Below are positions 1 to 7,192 of a DNA stretch of 42,513 bases, in pieces. The position numbers were made by a program, and so were the translations under genes. The first letter of the stretch is position 1. Each line of letters opens with the position of its first letter. The DNA is taken from assembly GCA_001275005.1 (NCBI GenBank), contig JWZX01003017.1, positions 1 to 42,513 of the forward strand, written 5' to 3'. Origin of the DNA: Chrysochromulina tobinii. Its lineage: Eukaryota > Haptophyta > Prymnesiales > Chrysochromulinaceae. Below the pieces are notes generated by a model. The model did not search any database. It was not told the origin of the DNA and saw only the letters and a list, made by a program, of their open reading frames with translations.

Positions 1-15
1 CCCCCCCCCCCCCCC
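1..15. repeat. poly-C run at window edge
   Basis: The window opens with fifteen consecutive C residues followed by a short pyrimidine stretch. It lies downstream of the first gene, which is on the minus strand, so it is probably 3' flanking sequence. Such homopolymers are also common at assembly gaps. Confidence 0.9.
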
Positions 16-148
16 TCTTTTCTGAACAATTCGAATTTGCATCGGCATTTCAGACTGATGAGACTATCACAGCATGAGGAAGATCCGGGGTCGCGGTGTA
101 AACACTGTGTATAGACAGCCTGCGAGACAGAGAGATTGTGTGCGGCGA

Positions 149-1321
149 TCACTTCTTGCCCTTCTTGCCCTTTTTGGCGCCGGCTGCCTTCTTCTTGGCG
201 AGCTCGTTGCGGCCTTCCTTGCCGCGCCACAGTTTCTGCACCATCGTGGCTGCTTTGCTTAGTGTGGCCATCTGCGCCTGCTCGCGCGCGCGCTGCTCGG
301 CCTTCTTGCGCTCCTGGGCGAGGGCGACCTCGCGCTCGGCCATGAGCTTCGAGAAGTACTCCTCCAGCCGAGTCAACTCCTTCTTCTCCTCGTCGTAGAT
401 GAGCTTGAGCGCGGAGATCTCCTTGTCCTTCTCCTCCATCTCCTTATCATACTTGTCGATGCACGCCTGCACCTCGCTCTCGAACTTGACTTTCTTCTTG
501 CGCAGCCCCTCCTCGCTCTCCTTGTTTTCCTTGCGTTTGGTCTTCAGCTCCTCGATCAACCGCGTCAGCTCACTTTGCAGCGAGTTCTCCTTGTCAGTGA
601 ATGCCGCGTTATCCGCATCTTCGGACGCCTTCGATTCAGCCTCGAGCTGCTTCTCCTCGGCGATCGTCGCGCTCTTGATATTCTCGAGCTCATCGCGCAG
701 CTTCTTGATGGTCTCCTCGCGCTGCGAGACGTCGCGCTCGCGGTCGGCCTTCTCAGCCTTGATCTCCTTTTGCAGCTGACGCAGCTGCTGCGATGCCTTC
801 TCCTCCTTGGCGGAGATCTCGAGGAACCAGTCCTCCTTCGACTTCTCCTCCTCGACGGAGGTCGAAAGCTTCGCGTAGGTCTGCGACTTGAGCTCGGCGA
901 AGGTCGACAGGTACCTGCGCATCGCCGCCGACGGCCCCTCCGCGCCTGTCTGCATCAGCCGCTCTGAGATCGCCGGTGCCTCTCGCAGCATGCGGCAGAC
1001 GACACGAGTGGAGTGCCGCAGCTCATCGTCGAGCGTCTCAAAGTCGGGGAGCGCCTGCTCACCGTCGTAGCCCGCATCCGCCTGCTCGTGCGCGGGCGTC
1101 GACACCCACTTGTACTGTTGCTCGAGCAACAGCTGCTCGTCGAGCACCTGTGCCACCTCCGCTCCCACCTCATCCACAAACTCGTCGTAGCCCTCGGGCC
1201 GCCGGAGCGGCGGCACGTGCGAGAGCAGCTGCAGCTTGGAGAGCGTCTCCTCGAGGATCGCCATGATCCGCTGCGCCTCCACATTCGTCAGCTTCGCATT
1301 GCTTTGCGCCATTCGAGGCAC
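149..1321 (-). CDS. DRC10/IQCD-like dynein regulatory complex subunit
   Basis: Predicted 390-residue, highly charged protein, mostly coiled coil from about residue 150 to 345. It ends in an IQ-type calmodulin-binding motif (AATMVQKLWRGKEGR, about residues 353-370) and a Lys/Gly-rich tail ending KKGKKGKK. The N terminus (NVEAQRIMAILEETLSKLQ) and the order of N-terminal helical region, long coiled coil, single IQ and basic tail fit DRC10 (IQCD), a subunit of the axonemal nexin-dynein regulatory complex that controls ciliary beating. DRC9 (IQCG) has a similar layout and is the main alternative. The start is the first Met; a second Met three codons on is equally possible. The frame is uninterrupted, with no sign of an intron. 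It lies head-to-head with the SP-RING gene, 232 bp apart. Its presence implies a flagellated cell. Confidence 0.75.
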   Translation of the reverse strand: MPRMAQSNAKLTNVEAQRIMAILEETLSKLQLLSHVPPLRRPEGYDEFVDEVGAEVAQVLDEQLLLEQQYKWVSTPAHEQADAGYDGEQALPDFETLDDELRHSTRVVCRMLREAPAISERLMQTGAEGPSAAMRRYLSTFAELKSQTYAKLSTSVEEEKSKEDWFLEISAKEEKASQQLRQLQKEIKAEKADRERDVSQREETIKKLRDELENIKSATIAEEKQLEAESKASEDADNAAFTDKENSLQSELTRLIEELKTKRKENKESEEGLRKKKVKFESEVQACIDKYDKEMEEKDKEISALKLIYDEEKKELTRLEEYFSKLMAEREVALAQERKKAEQRAREQAQMATLSKAATMVQKLWRGKEGRNELAKKKAAGAKKGKKGKK

Positions 1322-1553
1322 AACAGTCGGGAAAGCTCAGAGTCATGAATTTGAATCGCCGGGACGCCGTTTCGACCCTCGTGGGCGACCGTCGAGGGCG
1401 TCGCTTGGCTTTAGTTGGAAAAATGGTCTTTGTCTTCGTGCAGCGCTGTGTCGGCGTTTTCTCCGCTAAAAAGTTTCCATTGGCGCGTGCGATGCGGGCC
1501 GACGACGCTTTGCCGTCTCGCTGGCCAGAAGAACCCCTTCAAGGCCGCGAGCC
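1322..1553. promoter_or_regulatory. divergent intergenic region, DRC10-like / SP-RING gene
   Basis: The 232 bp lie between two divergent start codons and must carry both promoters and 5' leaders. I see no clear TATA box. A GACCCTCGTGGGCGACCGTCGAGGG stretch near 1375-1398 contains an imperfect CCTCG/CGAGG inverted repeat. No gene is visible. Confidence 0.45.
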
Positions 1554-3482
1554 GTGTGCGGGATGGTATTCATCTTCTGTCTAAACAGCGACAGCGACGA
1601 TGACAGCGAGTCGAGTATTCCTCTCCCGTGCAGTGCAGTGCCAGCTTCGGCACCAACACCGCCTCCAGCATCGGGAGACTCGCCCGCATCAGCACCAACA
1701 CCGCTACCAGAGCCACCCGCAGCCGTTGCAACGCCAGCAGAGTCAGCACCTGCAGCAGTGGCACCGCCGGCCCCAGCCACCACCGTACCTCTGATCTCAC
1801 CAACTCGAAGCGCTGCTGCGCCAGGCGCGGTCATGAGCGACACGTCGAGCGCTGCGCCAGCGTCGAGCTGCGGTGCACTGGTGGCATTACCCGAGCACCC
1901 CACCGTCTTCCATCGCAACGAGCGCGTGCGCGTGTACTTCGGTGAAAAGTACGGTTGGTGCCGCGGCTCGGTCATCGACGTGCAACAGCAACTTGGCGAG
2001 CTGACCCGTCGCAGCCGCGCCGTGGTGGGCGCCGGTGGGCGCCCCGTCGGCCGGCGCGGGAGCGCGCACATGACGCTGACCAGCGTGCGCGTGCTGTACG
2101 ATGATGGCGAAAAAAGTTGGGTGACGCCCGACACTGGGGAATGGCGCATCGAGAAGCTCGGTGCAGAAGATGACGGCCACGCAGGTGCCGGCGGCGGCAG
2201 CGGCACACGTGGCGGCGGCGATGGCGACGGTTTCAGCCATGGAGGGGGGACGCTCGAGCGCGTGGAGCTCGTCTGCCTCATAGAGCGGGCCCGTCTCCTC
2301 GAGCCGGCACGGGGTATGCACTGCCGGCACGCTCCTTCCGTCAATGCAGCGCCGCTTCGGTCGTGGGTGCAGCAGCGCAAATGCTGCCCGATCTCGATTT
2401 GTGGCGCGCGCCTGGCGTGCCGCGATATCGTGAGCGACGACGCACTCTGCGCGCAGCTGGCCAAGCTCGCACGCGAGCAGCCGTGCCTGACGGAGGTGTG
2501 GGTGCACGCAGGGACACGCGTACTGACCGAGCGGCCACATGATGGCAGCACGGCCGACAGGAGGGGTCGTGCCGGTGCGGGTGCGGGTGCGGGTGCTGGT
2601 GCTGGTGCGGGTGCGGGTGCGGGTGCTGGTGGCTCGTGTGCGGGGCGAGGCGGGCGTGGCGGTGCCGTCGAGGTGATCGAATGCGTCGACAGCCCTGATG
2701 CGAGCGCCAGTGCGGAGCGCGTGCGCGCACACCCGGAGCGCGAGGTCATCGACTGCATCAATAGCCCTCTCGACGACGAGGAGGACGAGGAGGACGAGGA
2801 GGACGAGGAGGACGAGGAGGATACCTGTGCCCTCTACCCAACGCAAGTCGTGAACGAGGCGGCCACCACCGCCACGGCCGCCCCCACGGCCGCCCCCATG
2901 GCCGCCGCCGCAGCCGGGGGGCGTGTACAGCACGGCATGTGGCGATGCGTCGACGAGCCGAGCCTGGGTGGCACATGCATGCGAGACCCTGGGCCGCCGA
3001 GTACCTGCCCGCCACTACCTGCCCTTCCCGCCACTACCGGCGCTTGCATGCGAGACCCTGGGCCGCCCGCCGCCGCCACGGCCGCCGCCGCCCCCGCCAT
3101 CAACCATAGGAATGGAAGCTCGTCGGAACTCATTGCCGCACCGCCACGTGAGCAGCAGCAGCAGCAGCGGCAGCGGCAGCAGCGCTCACCGCAGCGCTCC
3201 GTCTTGTCCGCGCCCACCGCAGCTGCAGCCGCCGCCGCTCCCAAGCGCCGTCGGGGTGAGAGCGAGCCTGCACACGAGGCCGTTGCGGAGGAGAGCAACG
3301 AGACCAATGGTGGTCGCAGCAAACACGCGGCGCAGCTGTCGCGACGCCCAGGTCCAGCTGCTTGCGAGGCTGCTCGAAGTGGTGCCGCCCGAGCCGCGCC
3401 CCACATGGCGCCCGTGGCCTGCTCGGCCTTGAGGTTGAGAGGCGCCACTGCTGAGGACTCCATCGAGCTCGACGCCGATTGA
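1554..3482 (+). CDS. SP-RING (MIZ) protein with Tudor-like domain and SIM-like repeats; putative SUMO E3 ligase
   Basis: Predicted 642 residues. Residues about 118-202 (HRNERVRVYFGEKYGW ... VRVLYDDGEKSWV) look like a Tudor/Agenet-type beta barrel. Residues about 237-300 match an SP-RING finger: a C-x-H pair (GMHCRH) and a C-x4-C pair (CPISIC), followed by ARLACRDIVSDD. The Zn ligand spacing is closer to NSE2/MMS21 than to PIAS/Siz, whose second pair is C-x2-C. SP-RING proteins bind Ubc9 and promote SUMO transfer. Three hydrophobic-acidic strings resemble SUMO-interacting motifs: FIFCLNSDSDDD near the N terminus, VEVIECVDSPD (about 371) and REVIDCINSPLDDEE (about 395). Gly-Ala (GA)n and Glu/Asp-rich tracts separate them, and the C-terminal third is disordered. 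The first Met is chosen because the N-terminal SIM-like string sits directly behind it; Met at 1833 is an alternative. Function as an active ligase is inferred. Confidence 0.62.
   Translation: MCGMVFIFCLNSDSDDDSESSIPLPCSAVPASAPTPPPASGDSPASAPTPLPEPPAAVATPAESAPAAVAPPAPATTVPLISPTRSAAAPGAVMSDTSSAAPASSCGALVALPEHPTVFHRNERVRVYFGEKYGWCRGSVIDVQQQLGELTRRSRAVVGAGGRPVGRRGSAHMTLTSVRVLYDDGEKSWVTPDTGEWRIEKLGAEDDGHAGAGGGSGTRGGGDGDGFSHGGGTLERVELVCLIERARLLEPARGMHCRHAPSVNAAPLRSWVQQRKCCPISICGARLACRDIVSDDALCAQLAKLAREQPCLTEVWVHAGTRVLTERPHDGSTADRRGRAGAGAGAGAGAGAGAGAGAGGSCAGRGGRGGAVEVIECVDSPDASASAERVRAHPEREVIDCINSPLDDEEDEEDEEDEEDEEDTCALYPTQVVNEAATTATAAPTAAPMAAAAAGGRVQHGMWRCVDEPSLGGTCMRDPGPPSTCPPLPALPATTGACMRDPGPPAAATAAAAPAINHRNGSSSELIAAPPREQQQQQRQRQQRSPQRSVLSAPTAAAAAAAPKRRRGESEPAHEAVAEESNETNGGRSKHAAQLSRRPGPAACEAARSGAARAAPHMAPVACSALRLRGATAEDSIELDAD
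2569..2633 (+). repeat. GGTGCG/GGTGCT hexanucleotide repeat
   Basis: About eleven imperfect hexamers encode an alternating Gly-Ala run inside the SP-RING protein. The phase is kept, so it reads as a flexible linker. Confidence 0.9.
2773..2820 (+). repeat. GACGAGGAG nonanucleotide repeat
   Basis: Five near-perfect 9-bp units encode an Asp-Glu-Glu acidic run directly behind the third SIM-like string of the SP-RING protein. Acidic residues beside a hydrophobic core are typical of SUMO-interacting motifs. Confidence 0.9.
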
Positions 3483-3940
3483 GCTCATTTTCTTGAAATC
3501 GCTGATGTTACTTGTTTGTGCCCTGTCACCGGCGCACACTCTGTCAGGAAAACCGATGTTAAAGCCCGGTACGAGAGCGTTCGTCGGCGTACCCCCGCTA
3601 CCCTAGCATTGACCATTGTATATAACGAAAATGGGGAAGACCCCTCGCACACGTACGGCCCCCGGCGGTCGACGTCCGCGACAAGTTTCATCCGGAACGA
3701 ATCGCGCGAGCAATATACTAGCATACGCATAGGCCCGCGTTCCGGTATCAAACGTATGCGGCGGCTAACTACGCTAGAGCATCCTCGCAAGAGGCGCGCA
3801 CGAGCGCACGACCTAGCACGTAGACGTACCCGACCGATAGCGACAATACCGATACGATACACAGTCAGTGTGACCCTCATGGGGAAAGGCTCCTCCCGAA
3901 TTCTAATAGGACTAAGCTCAAGACACCTACGTCTTTTGAA
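3483..3940. other. convergent intergenic region, no gene seen
   Basis: This lies between the stops of two convergent genes. It is less GC-rich than the coding sequence and dense in CG and TA dinucleotides, with scattered short palindromes. Both strands stay open in one frame for a few hundred bases, but the translations are basic low-information sequence with no motif. I see no RNA gene signature. Confidence 0.5.
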
Positions 3941-6900
3941 TCATCTCGAAGACCATCGGAACGGCGGGCTCAAGGTTTTGAGTTGTACTACTGCCCTTCG
4001 CCACGGCGAGGCTGGTGATCTGGTGACCACCGGCATGATCGGAAGGTCCTCTGGAACGGGCTGCCCACCCAACCTCGCGCTCGTGGTGCCGCCGCCCGGC
4101 GTTGAGGCCGATCGCGAGGGGCTTGGAGTCGAGACCGAGGCCAGCGAAGATGCAGGCGCAGATCCCGAGGACGCCGAGGCGGGCAGCACGATCGTCATTG
4201 CCAAAGGCCGCCCAATGCACATGTCCAGTATGGACCATCGGGAGAGGCCGTAGACAGGCTGCCCGTTGATAGCAATGAGCTCACTGCCGGGGAACACACC
4301 CAGCTCGTCTGCCGGCGAGCCCAGGGTCACACCGCTGATCACCGTCCGCCCGGGCAGCCGGCGCACGATGCCAATGTGGAGGCCGGTCAGCCCAGGGTCC
4401 CGGAAGATGACCCCTCGACGCTCACCCGGGCAGAACAAGGCCGAATCCTCCAGCCGGTAGCGCGGCGGCTCGAGTGGCGGCGGCGGCGGCACGTCCTGCG
4501 GCACATAGGTGGCCTCAAAGGCAAGGGCGGGCCAGCCTCGTTGGAGGACAACGATCCGGCTACGGCACGTCGGGCACCTGTTCTGAGGCACACGCTGAAA
4601 CTCAGTAGCGAGCAAGTCATCGACGCAGGCTTCGCAGCACACGAGGTGGCCGCATGCGAAACGCACGCCGCGCGGCGCAGCCATGCAGATACGGCACTCC
4701 TTCGCGACACGCGGGCCTATTGCCGCCGAGGCGGCAGAGCGACGCTCTTCTGTCAGCCGGAGCTCATCAGCGAGCTCCTCAATCTCGGCGACGGCTTGGT
4801 CAAAGGGTGTGCGCTGCGTCGGGCGCTCGCCGCTTACGATCCCCTGAATAACCTGTGCGAGCCGCGTGGAGGTATCGTGGCTGGGCCACTCGGCACGCGC
4901 GTCCGCGTACTCGAACGCGCGGCTGGGCGTCTCAAGCATCTCATTGCACGTGCGCATCGCATGCACGGCTTCCTTGCCCGTGAGGCACACGAGCATGGTG
5001 ATGCCCATGGCATAGGCATCCGCCTGTGTGGTGTACATCCCTGTGGTCACTGCAGCACATGACGAGAGTCGAAACGTCCAACAGTCGTCAGCGAGCCGCA
5101 CCGACACGAGGGGTGGGCAGAAGGTGCCCACGGCGGCACACGTGCGCGCGTTTCGAGAGCCTCGCCGCCCTACTGTAGATGGGGTCGAGGAACCCAATGG
5201 TGCCTGTGAGCTCATCGCTCACACGGTCCTTGTGCATCGTCGAGGGCTTGTGCAAGGCCAGCCCGACGTCCGAGAGCTTGGCGTTGAGATGCTGGTCAAG
5301 AAGAATGTTGGCCGGCTTGACGTCGCGGTGGAGGATTACGCCCTTGGCACCGCTCGGGGTGTGGAGGAAGAGCAGTGCGCGGCACGCCATTCTCAGAATG
5401 CGCACGCGAGCATTCCAAAGGAGAGGCGTGCTCGATCCTGGCGCCAGCACATCCTCCAAAGAGCCACCCGCCATGAGCGGATAGACCAGGCAGCTAGCCT
5501 GCTCGTCGAGGCAGAAGCCGAGCAGAGGCAGCAGGTGCTCATGGCGGCAGAGCGCGAGGATGTCAATCTCGTTCAGCAGCTGGTGCAATCCCTGCTGCGA
5601 GCCATCTCTATCCATGACCTTGACGGCCAGCCGCCCTCTGTGGCCAAGTGTTGCCAAGCGACCCTCGTCCACGGCGAAGACGGTGCCGAAGCCGCCCTTG
5701 CCGAGCACCCGCGCTGCATCGAAGTTGTCCGTCGCGCACGCAATCTCGTCCGCTCGGAGCTGCACTGCTGTACCGTCGTGGGCGCCGCGCCGAGCCGTTA
5801 GGGGTGCGGCCGCAGCCGTTGCATGGCCGAGCGCCGCTGGCGAGCGTGCTGGCAGTGGGAGCGGCGGCGCTCGTGGTGAACCGGGATCCTTGCTACCCAT
5901 CTCGCGCATCCTCTCTGCAATCGCCGCCTCGCCCATGCCAATCTCTCTCATACTCGTGGCGACGGCCATGGCGAGCCTCTCCTCGTCGGACATGTCCTCT
6001 CCACGTGAGACCGGGACGTGCGCTGGTAGCATACTCGTGGCGACGGCCATGGCGAGCCTCTCCTCGTCGGACATGTCCTCTCTACGTGAGACAGGGACGT
6101 GCGCTGGTAGCATACTCGCAGCAATCGCCGCCTCGAGCCTCTCCTCATCGCTCATCTGCGCGACCACATGCCGAGGCAGCGCATCTGCTTGCATCTCCTG
6201 CAGCCGCATCTCCGCCAGTTCAGTCACGACGGCGGGCACATGCAAATGACGTGCGGCGGAGAGGGCACTGCGAAGCTCAGCCGCGTCTCGTGCCGAGCGC
6301 AGGCGTGCGCTCGCCTCCTCCGCAGCCACGCGCTGGCCCACTGCCTCGGCCATGGCCGATGGAGTCACGCTCGCCAGCATCAACCGCTGCGTGAGCGCTT
6401 GCTCGGTCGTGTACACCTTGCCACACCGCAGCTGCACGGCGAGGCCACAAGTGCGAGCGACGAGATCGGCGCTGAGGTGGGGCATTGTTACTCTGCCAAC
6501 GAGCTCTAGCCAACGAGCTCTAGAATACGACGGCCGGTCCAATTCGACCAGCACCACCATCGTATCCGTTAGTTTGGACACCGCCTCGACGTGCGCCGCG
6601 CCAATGAGCTCGAGGATGTGCTTCGCGTGATTGGCCGGCGACATTGCTCCAGCTTGTGAGGAGCGGAGCGCACGGACAGCATCGGTGACTCTCTGCTGGA
6701 GCTCCTCCGTGCACGCCCTCCGAAGATCCTCGCGTTTGGGGTCAACCACCTCTGTGAGCGTCGCTGTCACGCGCTGCACGAGCGGAAGGGCATCTTCGCA
6801 CGATCTGCGCACGAGCGTATTGATTTCAGAGTCGTTCATATCTCCTATTCTGCACCATTGTACGAGCTTGGTGCGCACAGCATCTCTTGCAATCGAGACT

Positions 6901-7031
6901 CCTCTTGAAGACACCTCTAAAGTTGCGGAGCTCAGCGCCAAGCGAATCAGCTCCTGGGCGGCTATCTCAATGGCCAGGGCGTCGGTCATTGTTTGTCGCG
7001 TGCTCGAAAAGTTCCGAACTGAACATCGCAA
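3941..7031 (-). CDS. UIM-kinase-RING-PDZ multidomain protein
   Basis: Two exons, 7031-5174 and 5049-3941, encode about 988 residues. Residues 1-290 are helical with no recognised domain. Three ubiquitin-interacting-motif-like helices begin at 293, 320 and 347 (SDEERLEAAIAAS type). A Ser/Thr kinase of the plant receptor-like/IRAK class follows: Gly loop GKGGFGTVF (about 444), AVKVMD lysine (about 470), HRDVKPANILL (about 567), DVG in place of DFG (about 587), and the activation-segment end GTIGFLDPIY. Splicing restores the conserved DPIYMTTGMYTTQADAYAMG. A C3HC4 RING (CRICMAAPRGVRFACGH to CPTCRS, 738-783) suggests ubiquitin ligase activity. Residues about 829-912 look PDZ-like (LHIGIVRR ... 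PADELGVFPGSELIAINGQ). No signal peptide or membrane segment precedes the kinase, so it is probably cytosolic. The start could also be Met15 (6989). Confidence 0.78.
5050..5173 (-). other. 124-bp GT-AG intron in the kinase gene
   Basis: On the minus strand the exon ends TACA, followed by GTAGGG; the intron ends TGCTGCAG before TGACCACAGGG. Joining restores the frame (phase 1) and produces the activation-segment sequence expected of receptor-like kinases. Without splicing the upstream frame ends at 5088 and loses the second kinase half, the RING and the PDZ. Confidence 0.85.
5949..6155 (-). repeat. 81-bp tandem repeat encoding UIM helices
   Basis: Three copies with 81-bp spacing (27 codons) start at 6155, 6074 and 5993 on the minus strand. 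The last two are almost identical at the DNA level. Each encodes a UIM-like helix, and a LPAHVPVSR linker follows the first two. Confidence 0.85.
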
Positions 7032-7192
7032 GTTTCGCGTCGCATCGGCGCCGCGTGCAGCTCAAAACGCTCGACACTCACACTCCTTACTGTACATGTT
7101 ATGACAGCTAAGTCCGTGATGCGCAGATCTGCGCGCATGCATCCGACTCAATTGTTATGACGCCTCGAGTTTTTAGCTGACCTGTCCGCACG
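7032..7192. promoter_or_regulatory. divergent promoter region, kinase / PAN membrane protein
   Basis: 161 bp separate two divergent ATGs. It contains a perfect 14-bp palindrome, GCGCAGATCTGCGC, at 7121-7134, and an inverted pair CAGCTAA / TTAGCTG flanking it. A palindromic site midway between two divergent genes is a reasonable candidate for a dimeric factor. No TATA box is evident. Confidence 0.4.

Noticed and set aside
1466-2761. 431-codon open frame on the minus strand opposite the SP-RING gene
   Set aside because: Low-complexity Pro/Ala/Arg translation without motifs. The plus strand carries the zinc finger and SIM-like strings.
1887-2933. 348-codon minus-strand frame
   Set aside because: Antisense shadow of the GC-rich SP-RING gene; Thr/Arg and Leu/Val repeats mirror the repeat tracts of the sense frame.
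3516-4253. 245-codon plus-strand frame in the intergenic region and over the kinase gene 3' end
   Set aside because: No motif, basic composition, and half of it is antisense to the PDZ-like region.
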